64,000 nt of DNA from Coffea arabica (lineage: Eukaryota; Streptophyta; Magnoliopsida; Gentianales; Rubiaceae), in assembly GCF_036785885.1 (NCBI RefSeq), contig NC_092310.1, positions 2,728,001-2,792,000 of the forward strand, written 5' to 3'. The notes under the pieces were generated by a model. The model had not been told where the DNA came from. It saw only the letters and a program-made list of their open reading frames with translations, and ran no database searches. This document shows, in pieces, positions 10,691-23,829 of this stretch. Position numbers and translations under genes: made by a program. The number at the start of each line of letters is the position of its first letter. Within the stretch, counting starts at the first letter, position 1.

Positions 10691-11924
10691 GTGAACACTA
10701 CTATTCCAACTTTGGATATGGGGCACAACTTTAAAAATAATGATTTGATTGTGATGTTTATGCTTTTTTTTTTTTTTCTAATTTTACCTTTACAAATTCA
10801 AAATTTAAATCTAAATGGTAATATGCATTTGATTAGAAACAAGGGTTATATTAAAAAAAGATTAAAAAGTGTTTTGTCTGTTTTAACATGATAAATATTT
10901 TAGGATATCTTTAAATAAAAATATGACATTTTTAATAAGAATGAGGGAGTACGATTACGTGAGTTGGTGGCCGAGCATCAAATATATTATCCTTGTAAAT
11001 TGGTATGTGTACAATGATATGACAAAGTAACTACTTTAGATGCCAAAAAACAAAGCCTTTGTACAAGAAAGACAACATGGGAGGCAGGTCAAGAATTTCA
11101 CAGATTCCCTATGTAAATGTCACTAGCACAAGAAAGATTGTACGCTTGAGGATATTTCTTGCTCTCTATTAAAACTAATTTATTCAAAATTCAAAATAAG
11201 TTCAGAATAGCTGACAATTAACTTTTACGAAAGTGGTACAATTCAGGGGTTGAACGATAATTTTTGAGACTTTAACGGCGTATCCACCTGCATTTAAAAT
11301 GTGTTTCTTATGGGCCATTAAGCCAAAATTGACCAAAATTGACCGATCAGATAAAATCTTATATACATCACAACCATCCCAACTTTGTCCATAGCGATGG
11401 CCAGCAATTCTTTTTTTTTTAATGCAGCCATAGAAAAGAATATTTCTCTCTAGCACACTGATTTGTGTCGTGTACCACTTATACCTTCCCTGAATGGGAC
11501 ATGCTAATGTTTAATTAGTTAGGGAGGTATGATCTCACTCGTCAGTATGATGTTTTACAACAAGTTCAAATGGATTCTGAATTCCGATACTCCAAATGGC
11601 TGCTGGTGTGTGCACACCCAACTTATACTATGTGTGTTCACAAACTAACAATTATTACCTATCATTACCTATTATTTTAATTAACTTTATTTCTCAAAAA
11701 AAAAATTAATACATAATTATATCTTAAACAAGTGCCTTTTTTCAAAAAAAAAAAAATTCTACTAGGAAGGATGGGATTTAAGAAGCGGGTGGAGAGGAGG
11801 GGATTAGAAGTACCCACTAAACATATCACTACGATAAAGAGGGTAATGACATCTACATTTACATCTGCAAAGGTTTTGGAACCTCCAAACAGTGCATTCT
11901 CAAATTTCTTGGTTATAGCAATCG
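10691..11924 (+). promoter_or_regulatory. Upstream region of UGT-B
   Basis: Part of the left arm: 10691-11400 pairs with about 45090-45785, and 11860-11924 with 44972-45030. A fragment with the Stowaway-like end 'gagggagta' occurs at about 10947-10955 and its partner 'tactccctccgt' at about 45528-45540. The shared candidate TATA motif 'cttatataca' lies at about 11358. In UGT-B it is ~560 bases from the ATG because about 450 bases unique to the left arm (about 11405-11860, with several poly-A/T tracts) separate them; in UGT-C the same motif is ~160 bases from the ATG. UGT-B probably uses another start site, or was altered by this insertion or replacement. Confidence 0.5.
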
Positions 11925-13586
11925 ATGGAAACTCACAGAGCTCATTGCCTGATATTGCCATATCCCGTCCAAGGTCACATAAACCCAATGCTCCAATTTG
12001 CTAAGCGTCTGCAACATGAGGGCGTCAAAGTCACGTTTGCTACAACCAAGTTCTTGTTTGAAACCGTGGATGAAGTCTCAGCTTCTATCTCAGTGGGGAC
12101 CATCTCTGATGGATATGATGAGGGAGCAAATGGAATTGTACCGGAAATATACTTTCCTAGGTTTCAAAAGGTTGGCTCAGAAACTCTGACTGAGCTAGTC
12201 TTGAAGCTTCAAGATTCGGGCCGTCCTGTTGATTGTATCATTTATGATGCATTCTTGCCGTGGTGTCTAGATGTAGCCAAGGATCTTGGCGTACGTGCGG
12301 GTGTGTTCTTCACTCAATCCTGTGCTGTCAATAACATCTACAACCATGTCCACAAAGGACTTTTGAAGCTTCCTCTAGAGGAGAGTGGAGTGGACATTCC
12401 CGGTTTGCCACCATTATTAGCTTCAGATCTGCCCTCTTTTGTGTCTAATCCTGGTCTATATCCAGCAAGTTCACAGCTGTTTGTACATGACCAAATGGAA
12501 AATTTTGAAGAAGCTGACTGGATCTTTTTCAACACATTTTACGGGTTGGAGGAAGAGGTAAGCGTACTTCAATACGTCTTTTTTTTATTTTCTTATTTTA
12601 ATAGGGAAATTATTAGATTTAAGAAGCCCGGGAGGGAGAAGGAGAATTTGAATTTAAGATTTCTAATTTTTGAGAGCTGAATTTTAAGCACTAGATCAAG
12701 ATTCCCTCCGGCCAATAAATCTAATAATACCTACACATATTACAGTCGGGAACCTAAGTCCTGAATGACCATGCCAGTTAGGTGTTTGTTAACTAAAAAC
12801 TAAAAAAGTGGCATTTTGTCTACTACTATGAATTTTATTGGTTTTGTATTACATATTGCTTAGGTGATTCACTGGATGGCAAAAATCCTACCGGTAAAGA
12901 CAATTGGACCAACTATTCCATCCATGTACTTAGAAAAGCGCCTTGAAGATGACAAGCAGTATGGTCTCAATCTTTTTAAGCCAATGACTAATGCTTGCAT
13001 GTCATGGCTAAATGAAAGGTCAATCAGTTCAGTTGTTTATGTATCATTTGGAAGTTTGGCAGAACTTGAAGTTAAGCAGATGGAAGAATTAGCATGGGGC
13101 TTGAGAGCTAGCAGCTATCATTTTCTATGGGTGGTTAGAGAATCTGAATCAAAGAAGCTGCCAGAAGACTTTGTTAAAGAAACATTTGACAAAGGACTAA
13201 TAATTTCATGGTGTCCTCAGCTTGACGTTTTAGCCCACAAATCTATAGGCTGCTTTATAACTCATTGTGGGTGGAATTCAACATTGGAGGCCTTAAGTTT
13301 GGGAGTCCCGATGATAGCAATGCCACAATGGACAGATCAAAGCACAAATGCCAAGTTTGTAACGGACATTTGGAATATGGGAATCAAAGCTCGGCCAGAT
13401 GAAACTGGAATTGTTAGAAGAGATGTGATTAATCAATGCATAAACCTTGTGATGGACGGGAAGAAAGGACAAGAGATTAGTAAGCATGCAAAAAAGTGGA
13501 AGGATTTAGCAAGACAGGCTTTTGATGAAGGGGGAAGTTCAGACAAAAATATTAAAGACTTTGTCTCCAAATTGATTCAATCTTGA
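11925..13586 (+). CDS. UGT-B: UGT74-type UDP-glucosyltransferase, intact
   Basis: Family 1 plant glycosyltransferase that moves glucose from UDP-glucose to a small acceptor, presumably in the cytosol. Exons are 11925-12557 and 12864-13586; the intron (12558-12863) starts gtaagc and ends ttag. The product is 451 residues, the usual size. 'QGHINPML' carries the likely catalytic His18, and 'DCIIYDAF' its Asp108 partner. The 44-residue PSPG box is residues 327-370: it starts 'WCPQLDVLAHKS', contains 'HCGWNS' and ends 'PQWTDQ'. Trp at box position 22 and a final Gln fit a UDP-glucose donor. 'KTIGPTIPSMYLEKRLEDD', 'DGYDEG' and the single intron point to the UGT74 group, whose members glucosylate carboxylates such as salicylate, auxins or other acids. 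The substrate cannot be read from sequence. No signal peptide or membrane segment is seen. It is tandem with UGT-A and inverted relative to UGT-C. Confidence 0.93.
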
Positions 13587-14589
13587 AGAGATTGATACAG
13601 TGTATTTTGTCTTCTTTTGGATGCGTTTTTTGAAAGTTTGTAATAAACTTTACTTCGCTTATTGTAGAATTTATTAAAAAAAATTTATGCAGTAGAGAAT
13701 TTGGGGAAATTTTTCTTTTTTTCTTTTTTTCTTTTTTTTCTCTTTCCTCTCTTTTTCTTTCTCCAAAACCTCACTGCTTTTCCTCTTCTCTCTCTCTCCC
13801 CTGTCCACCACTACCGCCACCGTACTTTCCCCTCTTTTAAAAAAAAAATTATTTTCCTCTCCTTCCCTCTCCCCATCCTCTTCCTCTCTTTTCCTTTCTC
13901 CTCCTTCTCTCCCTTCTCCTGCTTTCCCTAATCCCGTCCTCCTACCCTTTTCCCTAGTAGGCAACCAAAGATCTGATCACACGCAAAGAGATCTAGTTGT
14001 CAATCAGGAGAAGGGGTTGGGGGTGGGGTTGGGGAAAGGAGGGAGGAAAGAGGAGAAGGGGGGAAGGGAAAGAGAGGGGAAAAACAAAAGATGCCAACCA
14101 GCGGAGCAGTGGTGAGTTGAGATAGGAGAGAAGAGAAAAAAAAGAAGAAAAAGAAAGAAAAAAGTTTGCATATTTTTAAGTGTTTTTGGGGGTATTTTAA
14201 AAAATTTTAGAATACTTGTAAAAGATTGTTATAGATAAAGTTGTAAAAGAACTCTTATATATTACAAATCGGGCAAAAAAAAACTTCGCACTTAAACATA
14301 GTCTTGGGTTTAAGCCAATCATGGCTGGTTAAAATAAGCACTTCAAATCCTTTGTCCAGAAATCACCATTTGTCGTATCTATTCCATGTTTATATAGTTG
14401 CTACGTGTATTGATACATTGATAAGTTAGACAAATTAGCAAGACAGGCAGATGGGCCAAATATTATTATTAGAAAAGATTCCTCCCGTCCGTGCTTGGGG
14501 CCTTTTATGAATGGTGAGGAGGTTTTTTCGCTTATGCAAGGCCTTCATTGGATAGTTTACAATTACCTTTTATTAGGACTTAATGCACC
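13587..14589. other. 3' flank of UGT-B: pyrimidine then purine low complexity
   Basis: A likely polyadenylation region follows the stop (aataaactttac near 13643). 13700-13960 is a C/T-rich tract on the + strand and 14010-14165 a G/A-rich tract, both without credible coding content; open frames there are composition artefacts. This flank does not match the A/D/C-type 3' flank, showing that UGT-B ends in different DNA from its relatives. Confidence 0.6.
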
Positions 14590-14709
14590 TAGGACTGCAA
14601 ATGAATTGAGCAGCTCGCGAGCGGCTCGAGTCAAGTTCGAGCTGGCTCAAGTCGAAATCGAGCTCAAAATATTAAGCTCGTTAGCTCGCGAGCCGGCTTG
14701 CGAGTTCGA

Positions 14710-14755
<46 letters not shown>

Positions 14756-15036
14756 TTAAGTATATATATTTTTTATTTTAAATATATATATTTTTTATTT
14801 TCTTATTTTAATAGTAAAATTACATATATATCCTTAATATTTTATTATTTATTAAAAAAATATTATTTTATTTATTTTTTAAAAAATAAAATAATTATTT
14901 TTTATTTTTTTCGAGCTCAAGCTTTAAATTTGCTGGCTCGTCGAGCTCGAGCTCGAGTTCGAGGTTGGTAAAATTTAATCGAGACTCGGCTCGATTAGCC
15001 CAAAACTCGACTCAACTCGGCTCGTTTGCAGCCCTA
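14590..15036. mobile_element. hAT-type MITE
   Basis: A 447-bp non-coding element. The left end is 'TAGGACTGCAAATGA', and the right end in reverse complement is 'TAGGGCTGCAAACGA'. It is flanked by 8-bp duplications AATGCACC (14582-14589) and AATACACC (15037-15044) with one mismatch. The 8-bp TSD and the 'TAGGGCTGCAAA' end fit the hAT superfamily. The arms are rich in 'gctcgag' motifs, and a (TA)n tract of about 36 bases lies at 14713-14750. Confidence 0.78.
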
Positions 15037-15919
15037 AATACACCATCCGCAATTGGACACATCTCAAAGAATACTAAATTATTCACTGTTTTGGTCAGAC
15101 TGGATGAAAGCGTGATTATAGGCACATGATGACCATTAAATAATGACAAGATCGTCTACTGCCGACCTAGACTTTTCTTTTTATTGGATTATTTTAACGG
15201 ATTAGACGCCGGTTAATATATTTAAATTATAATTAATTTACCATGTAACTGTACATAATTACAATTATTGCACATTTTCCATTTGAATGCCTTTTCAAAT
15301 TAACTACACCTTTTTTTTATAGAAAATTTAATACTTAAATCTTCTATTAATGATGCTTATTGGACATGCATTAATCAAATCATATTTTATTTTGTGAAAA
15401 TAAGAGGGTAAATAACATTTGACCACATTATATTGTAGGCTAGTTAGCCTCAAAAAAAAAAAAGAATTGCAGGCTAGTTTAAAAAAATTACACTCAAAGA
15501 ATCTGCAAAAACTTTAAAAAGCTAGCTGCTGGGCTGAGACAGCCCGGTAGCAAGCGAATTTTAAAAAAAAAATTTGTTTTGTGCAGCCCGACAGCGTTTA
15601 AAAAAAAATTTAGTGTTAGACTTTAAAAAAAAAACAAAGCCTCTTATGCTGCCTAGCTGTGTAATTTTATACGTACCCATTGACAGATCCATACATGTCC
15701 GACTTTTCTTTTTTTCATCGATATTCTGACTAATTAGCCAATGGGTTTGCCTAGCATTCACTTTTACAGCTTGCAATTTGCACAAATTTTTAACCTCTTT
15801 TCACCTACAAAGAAAAGGAATTACAATTTGCATAGTTGCAATGCTACTGTGGCCAATTCCTTAAATTATAGTTGAAAAAAAGGTCCGCCAATTATAGCTC
15901 TGACAAGTTGGTCTTCCTA
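15037..15919. other. Intergenic DNA, no gene seen
   Basis: AT-rich with poly-A runs. The only open frame (15785 to 15561, minus) has no recognisable domain and spans simple-sequence runs. Nothing functional identified. Confidence 0.5.
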
Positions 15920-18900
15920 GGATATGGGGCAGAAACGGTCATCAGAAAGAAGGACCGTCCCTAAATGGTCCCCTCACAAGCCTCAATAAGAGGCTATAAA
16001 AGAGCCATGTTGACATGGATAAAAATGCTCCCGTTTTACTTAGTGAGCATGAAAAAATATTTTAAAAAAAACTTATCTTAACCTAATAGATTCCACTACT
16101 GTCAAAACTCTGTTTCAAAAAAATCCCGCCCAAAGTAATTGGGTGTGACTGTTCATTAAAATTTGAAGCCTAAAACTCTCCTTCCAAAAATTGTCAATAT
16201 TCCTCCATAACTCTAGACTGAGGGCAAAATAACATTCAAAAACAAGAAAGTTGCAGACGAGGAGTGTCAAAGAAGAGCCATGGAAATATATTATCACCCA
16301 TCAGTCATTACACTGGGGAAAAGGAAGAACTACTTGCTGAAGGAAAAGGTGTTGGGGATCTAATAATAGAAGGTGGTGTGATCTGAAACAGAGAAACACC
16401 CAATTGCATCCACATAAACCTTTCAGGTAACAGTGTTGCAAACCAATGACTTAATTTCCATTTTTTGGTGATTGGTATCCATTTATTTTACTTGTAGTCT
16501 CCGTGAAAACCTTTTGAATAGTAGAAGTTAAATTAGTTGATGGACTACACAAGGGAGGAGAGTAAAGAAAAATGTTGCACACCAAATGTTTGCAAAATAG
16601 AAAAAAGAACTTTCGAACCAATTAGTAGAAAGAGCTTTTACTAGGGATATGCAGGGGTATTTGTCTACAATAACAATAACATAGCAATAATATAGTCAAG
16701 GTTTTAGGCAGATAAAAGAAACAAAAATTTTCAAGTTATATTTTTCATTTGTGTTGATTAGTAGGGACATTTAATGGTGTAGAGAGAATTACACGGTGTT
16801 TATGGGCGATTACAACCAAGTAAATTAGGATGTACATTAAGAATAATAGTAAGGAAAGTGAATGATTAGGATGAATATTATAAGATATTCCAGTAAATGT
16901 GCCTTTACATCAATGTTGGATAGCAAAATAATATTTGTAATTAATTGGTCATAGTGAAGAAACAGTTTCATGCAGTTGTAAATTAATAACCATTTACATT
17001 AAAATGTTAAATCTGCTTAGAGAAGTAACAATGGAGGAAAAAGAGAAGGAAAAGAGGCCAACAAAAAGAGGGAAGTGCACACATTATTAACCATTAATGA
17101 GTGGTACCTCATGTTTGAAAATTAGTACTTATTCATATAACAGTTGTCTAGTAATTGAAGTGAATTACTTCAAACTTAATTGGTATGAGTATTTGAAATA
17201 ATTTATATATATTAGGTTGAATATACATGTTGTTCAGTATGCCTTATGTAGTGCAAAAATATAATTATAAGATGTCTTAGTAGTGTGCCTATACATTATG
17301 TTAGATAACTATTATTTTTTGTGAATAAACAATGACTGTGAAGAAATACTTTCATATAGTTTTAAATTAATAATCAATTAACATAATGCCCCTGTTAAAT
17401 AAAGGTGTGAAGGTTTGATAATAAAGGAAAAAAATAAAAGAAAGTGCACGCATCAAATATTAATGGTGGTCCTTGTTTGTATAATAATAGTATAGCAATT
17501 GAAGTGGATTGCTTCAAAGTTGATTCGTATTGATGTAAATTCTAATTTTTATGTGTTTGGTTGAATGTACATATTATTCAGTATGCCTTACTTACTGGTA
17601 GAAAATGGTTACAGGATGTCTTAGTTAATATGTCTGTACATCATGTTGGATAAGTGTTATTATTGGTGAACAATTAGTGATACTCGACAAATACTTTTAT
17701 GTGGTTGTAATTTTGCAATGAAGTAATAGGATGATGTTAAAGTAAGATCTAAGGGATTTATAATGAAAGGAAAAGAAATAAAAGGAAGAGAAGTGGGGTG
17801 AAGTGCGCACACTATTAATTTGACAATTTATTATCGCATGTTTGTAACTTGGTACCTATTTGTACATTCCTAGTCTATAGGATTAAACTTGATTGGATAA
17901 GTGTATGTTGTAATATGTATGAATTAGGCTAAATGTACTAAATGTTTAGTATGCCTTACTCAGATTTGAATATAGTATATCATATTTAGTTGTGATTTTA
18001 TAATGTCATATGAATGCCAGGACAAAACAGAAGCATATCAACCGTCCCTGAACAATGTAACATTTTTTTGAACATTTTATAATTCTATGTAAACTTCTTG
18101 TACATCCTTACAATAGAGGTGTGATATTTTGTTACTGTTCATATGGATCCCATATGTAATAATTGTGCTTCTATTGTTAAGTTTTACTAGTAGTTCACGT
18201 AAAGTTACGTCTTGTTCAAAAAATATTACATCATTCAAAATGGTTGTATTGAACAAAGTAAATAGCCTTTACAATTTGCATGAGCAGTGGCAAGATGGCA
18301 AGGAAAAGGACAATGAAGAATCCAAGTGAAAAGAAAGAAATATAAATAGGAGAACTACTGAGCTTGCAGAACCAATCCCATCATTTATAATTAGAAAGGA
18401 AAAAAAGAAATCAACTTGAGAAGAAGAAATGGAGCAAGCGAAACTCAACTAACAACATTGTATAAACCTTTTACCTTTTTTTATTTATTTGTTATCACAA
18501 CATTTGTAAATTTTCAATTTCAATTTATAAAAAATGATATGTAGTGATAGGTAAGAATCCTTCTAGATACCATTGTAATCATTGCAGATTTTTGTTCAAT
18601 TTGTAGATTTATTTGAAGCATTATATATATCTATTAGAATTGTTGTACATATTATTATAACTAGAGTGTACATTTGGTTAAATTTTTTTGTTCAATTTTT
18701 AGAAATATTTGTAAATAATAAAATTATCTAATAAAAAGACACTTTGTTATGTTTATAAACTTAACAGGCTCCTCCATTCTTCATTTCTTTTCGAAGAATC
18801 CATTCTTCATTTTAAATCATACATCATCTCTCTTTATGTATATGTTATTTTTATATGTATCATACCTAATAAACTCAAGGATAATTGTTCAAAGAGCAAT

Positions 18901-21900
18901 TAAATGATAGAAGTATGCCAAAATTGACATCCCAACCACGTTTCTAAAGTTTTTAGTTTGGGATTTGGTAAAAAATAGAAACGAGTGACATTATGATTGG
19001 GTGTTACAAATTTGTTGATGGGCAATTATTGCTTTTTGAAATTATAATATATTGACAACTAAAATTTTACCTAAAGCCGTTACTTCCATAATAGTGATTG
19101 ATGATTAGTTAAATTTTTGTTCAATCAGCATGTATATAATTTATAAGTAACCAAATGTAATTAATTTTAATCAATTTGTGAAACATAAATCTTTATTTTC
19201 TTAAACATATCATAAAATGGACTAAACAATTTGTCAGACATTAGTAACAAAAAATCAATAAAGATCAACATGGGATACAACATCAAAATGTTACTAATTA
19301 GCAATAGAAAGTAAATATTTTTTTTTACCAATTGATAGAATAGAAGTTATTGTTTTGGATATATTGTAAAACAGATCGAACTAACAATAAAAAAAATTAA
19401 CAGCATATAGTACTTAAATACTAACTAGATTTGCAATACTAATAAACAAAATCTAAAATTAACAATTTTACTATTTTTGCCTCTAGTACATTTTAAAATA
19501 GATTGAACATGTGGTAATGAATTAAGAACTAAATGTAGGTAAATTCTAACGAGTGTTACGAGTCTTGCACAACGAAACTATCTAATTATCCAATCTAATT
19601 TCTTTGCTCCACTAGCATTGATTGATATCCATTGATTCGTCAAAAGAAGTTGTCTTTGCTCTTGACATGCTACAAAATAAGGTGAATAAGATATCATGTG
19701 TTAACAATTACATACAGGGCATAGTTAATCAAATCCCAATTTGTACGCCTATATGAACTCTATGTAACCAACGAACAACTATATAGTAAATTCATTCTTA
19801 CATTATGTGTATGCACATGACAATGTGTAAAGGCTAACAACCTATTACAGATTCAAACAATAGACTGACTTTTGTAAATTTATGACCATGTAAGCATACA
19901 AAACATAGAACACTACTTCATACCCACAAACAACTTGTACACTCCACAGAAAAATACTAATATCAACTATACCAAAGTTTCTAGAATACATTCCAAATCA
20001 TGTAGTTACTTTTTGCAGCGCTATATCTAATCTCCTTTTACAAAAATATATAATCAAGTAATTAACACCTAACATGATGTACATTTTTATAAACTGATTG
20101 TACCTTATAGATCATCCTGTGTAAAGTGCTCACGAACAAACTAATACTCTTCATACAAGTAAAATTACACATCCATTATAGAGAGATGCACAAGTTGATT
20201 AAAGGGCCAATAACCATTCCAAAGTTATACGCACCATTGCACTGCCTTTTATAGATATACACAGTCAAGTAACTAACATCTAATATATTGTACATTTTTG
20301 TAAACTGATTGTATCTCATGAATCACCCCATGTAAAGTGCTTATAGGCAAATTAGTATTAGCTATACAAATAAAATTACACACCTACGGCAGCCTGCAAG
20401 GAGATGCACAAGTGGGTCAAAGCACCAATAACCATTCCAAATATATGCATACCATTGCACTATGCATGTGGTTGCAATGACTAATTGCAATATGCATATA
20501 GACAAATAACTGCATGTTCAACAATTTCTACGCATTGTACTTGGTTGGTTACACGGTGTACATTATTTCAACCAGATTATACATTCACTAAGTATTTATA
20601 TAGATGCTACTTAATGAAGTAAACTATAGTGTATGCATAAAATTTTATTGACCGATGTTACAATGCTAAAATTGTTCTTGTGGTTGGTTGGATGTGATTC
20701 CTATGTCTTCTATTAGTAACGATGGTAATAAACCAGCCAACACATTAAATGAATCACTATCAATTAAACATAGGCACACTACTAAGTCATCTTGTAACCA
20801 TTTTTTTGCATTGCATAAGGCACACTAAACAATAAGTACATTTAGCCTAATATATATAAATTATTTCAAACACTCATACCAATTAAGTTTGAAATAATTC
20901 ACTTCAATTACTAGATAGCTGATATATGAATAAGTACTAATCTTAAAAAATGAGGTACCACTCATTAATGTTTAATAATGTGTGCACTTTCCTCTCTTTT
21001 TTAGCCTCTATTCCTTCTTTTTTTCGTCCATTGTGATTTCTCTAAGCAGATTTAACATTTTAATGTAAATGGTTATTAATTTACTATCCAACATTGATGT
21101 AAAGGCACACTCACTAGAACATCTTATAATCCATCCTAATCATTCACTTTGTTTACTATTACTCTTAATGTACTTCTGTTTTACATCGATGTAATCACCT
21201 ATAAACACCTAATAATTCTATCTAGACCATAAGATGTCCCTATTAACTCACACAAAGAAAAATATAACTTCAAAAATTTCCTTTTCTTTTATCTGCCTAA
21301 AACCTTGACTACGTTGTTGATCTATTGTTGTTATTGTAGTCAATTACCCTTACTTATCCCCTAATAATAGCTCTTTCTACTAATTGGTTTGAAAGTTGTC
21401 CTTTTTTTTTTTTTTTGCAAACATTTGGCGTGCAAAATTTCTCTTTACTCTCCTTTCTTGTGTAATCCATCAATTGATTAAACTTCTACTATTCAAAGGG
21501 TTTCCATGGCGACTACAAGTAAAATAGATGGACGCCATTTATCAAAAAATGGAAATTAAGTCATTGGTTTGCAACATTGTTGCCTGAAGGGTTTATGTGG
21601 ATGCAATTGGGTGTTTCTTGGTTCAGATCCCACCACCTTCTACTATCAGATCTCCAGAACCTTTTCCTTCAGCAAGTAGTTCTTCCTTCTTCTCAGTGTA
21701 ATGATTGATGGATGATAGTATATTTCCACGGCTCTTCTTTGGCACTCCTCATCTGCAACTTTCTTGTTTTTGAATGTTATTTTACCCTAGTTCTAGAGTT
21801 ATGGAGGAATATTGACAATTTTTGGAGGGAGAGTTTTAGGTTTCGAATTTTAATGAACAGTCATGCCCAATCAATTTGGGCGGAATTTTTTTGGAACGGA

Positions 21901-22085
21901 GTTTTGACAGTAGCGGAATCTAATAGGTTAAGGCAAGGTTTTTTTTTTAATTTTTTTCATGCTCACTAAGTAAAACAGGAGCGTTTTTATCCATGTCAAT
22001 GTGGCTCTTTTATAGCCTCTTATTGAGGCTTGTGAGGGGACTGTTCAGGGACGGTCCTTCTGATGACCGTCCCTGCCCCGTATCC
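15920..22085. mobile_element. 6.2-kb non-autonomous MULE foldback element
   Basis: Ends read 'ggatatggggcag' on the left and, in reverse complement, 'ggatacggggcag' on the right. Pairing continues through 'cctcacaagcctcaataaga' and 'ggctataaaagagcca' deep into both arms. 16115-16297 and 21712-21969 are inverted copies, and 16980-17290 pairs with about 20790-21080. The left arm carries degenerate tandem units about 340-390 bp apart, with anchors 'agtatgcctta' at about 17237, 17580 and 17948. The right-centre holds units about 209 bp apart, with anchors 'gtacatttttRtaaactgattgta' near 20080 and 20289. No transposase ORF is present. The right terminus contains an 11-bp perfect hairpin (22046-22056 with 22065-22075). 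No clear target duplication was found. The ends match those at 4499-4579, next to a FAR1-like transposase remnant. Confidence 0.8.
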
Positions 22086-22324
22086 CCACTGAACCTCCTC
22101 TGTCCAAGTCATTGCGCCTCTAAATAGTAAATAAACAAAGATGGAAAAATAGCCATTTTCGTCCCTAAACTTTTTTTGTCCGTCAATTTAGTCCCTAACT
22201 TTTATTTTTAGCCAATTTAATACATGAATTTAATTTTTGGATCCAATTAAGTCCTTCCGCCGCCACCTAAAAGTAATTTAGCTCCTAATTTAACATTAAA
22301 CAAGGGCATTTTGGAAACTTTGAA

Positions 22325-22636
22325 TTATTTCTTCTCCACTACCAGCCTCCACCACCAACCACCCGCCTCATCCTTCATGATCGGCAATTTTGGATATACC
22401 AGCAACACCAGTAATCCATCGGCGGAGGGATTACTACGGCTCCGCGGCCTAAAATTTGAAAGATTGGAAAAGAAGCCAATGTTTCCCAGCAAGAACAGAG
22501 CAATAAAAACCACGCATGTCAAAACCACATATCCACTCATGGTTCGCCAAATTGGCCGAGTCCGAGTTGACTCAGCCGAGTCATAACCGGAACGGGGCTC
22601 ACCGGTATGATACCGACACCCGCATCGCCGTTTCAC
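22325..22636 (-). other. Possible exon fragment with one membrane segment
   Basis: Minus-strand open frame containing 'GYVVLTCVVFIALFLLGNIG', a plausible transmembrane helix after a basic stretch. Its 3' half lies in the terminal inverted repeat, so that part is unlikely to be original coding sequence. It may be another exon of the captured gene at 23830-24419, but no splice model supports this firmly. Confidence 0.25.
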
Positions 22637-23829
22637 CGGAATCCGAGTTGACTCGGATTGACTCGGTCGATATTTACCGAGTCAACTCAAATCAATAAGA
22701 AATCAGTAAAACTTACCGAGTTTGACCGAGTCAACTCGCGAGTCAGACAACAAAATCACCCACATGATTTCTTCTTTCTCCCACCGGTTGCCATCCTCAT
22801 TCCATCACTTCTGCCAGTGCAACCCATCATAATTAATTGAGGTTTCTTGAGGGTTGTGATTGTAAGACTCGTAATTTCGTTGGGATTGATCATAATCTTC
22901 AGATTGGGAGTACAACAAGAAGAATTGGAGCAAATTTGGAAGTAAGATGAATCTGTAAAAATTTTGTGGGATTCGGGGTTTTGGAAATTTTTGTAGGTGG
23001 TGGTAAACTGGTAATGGTGGTGGAGCTTGAGAAGAGAGAGACAGAGAAGAAATAAAGGGGGGGAGGCGGTGGAAAGATGAATCTGTAAAAATTTTGTGGG
23101 ATTCGGGGTTTTGGAGATTTTTGTGGGTGGTGGTAAACTAGTAATGGTGGTCTTGAGAAGAGAGAGACAGAGAAATAAAGTGGGGAAGGCGGTGGAATGG
23201 AAACGTTTTCTAGGGATTATGGGAGGCAGTGTGGGTTGTGTAGGTGGGAATGTGAGGGGATAGAATGGAGTGAGGAGAGAGAGAGAGATAAACACCCAAC
23301 AAAAAAAAAAGAAAAAGAAAAAATTACAGCTAAATTACAGCTCAAAGGCCACCAGATTCTATCTCACGTCCTTTCCAACTTTCTCTCTAACCCGAACAAA
23401 CATTTCTTGGTCAAAGGGGATACCTAAAACTTCATTCCTCTGTTTTTTGAATGCATTCACGTTTCCATTCATTCAACATTTCAACCCCCTAACACCATAG
23501 GAACAAGAGATTAGAATAGTCCAACAAATATTAAATTGGATTAGTTAACAACAAATGAACTGGGTTTTTTTCAACATCTTTTGTTTATTAATTAGAACTA
23601 CGTCATTTTTTTTAAAGACTTACATGGTATCTATGTTAACTTAGGTTTTTTATCAAATTTAATTTGATAGTTGTATTGCTTATATTATTTTTTATTTTTA
23701 ATAATTTTTTTTAGAATTTTTGAAAGTTTTATATACTTTAACTCGCGTATCACTCGATATTTAATCGATATGCCGCGACGGATGTGGAACAACCGCGACC
23801 GCGACCCGCGGCGGCGAACCATGCATCCA

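Noticed and set aside
11202-11456. 84-codon minus-strand frame upstream of UGT-B
   Set aside because: It lies in the duplicated flank, and its right-arm counterpart does not keep the frame.
12558-12680. Extension of UGT-B exon 1 through the intron start
   Set aside because: A perfect donor at 12558 and the conserved position in all paralogues show this is intron; the read-through would end after 251 codons.
13674-13964. Glu/Lys/Arg-rich minus-strand frame
   Set aside because: It is the complement of a C/T tract; composition alone keeps it open.
14495-14971. 158-codon + strand frame
   Set aside because: It crosses the hAT MITE and its (TA)n tract, so the frame is an accident of the repeat.
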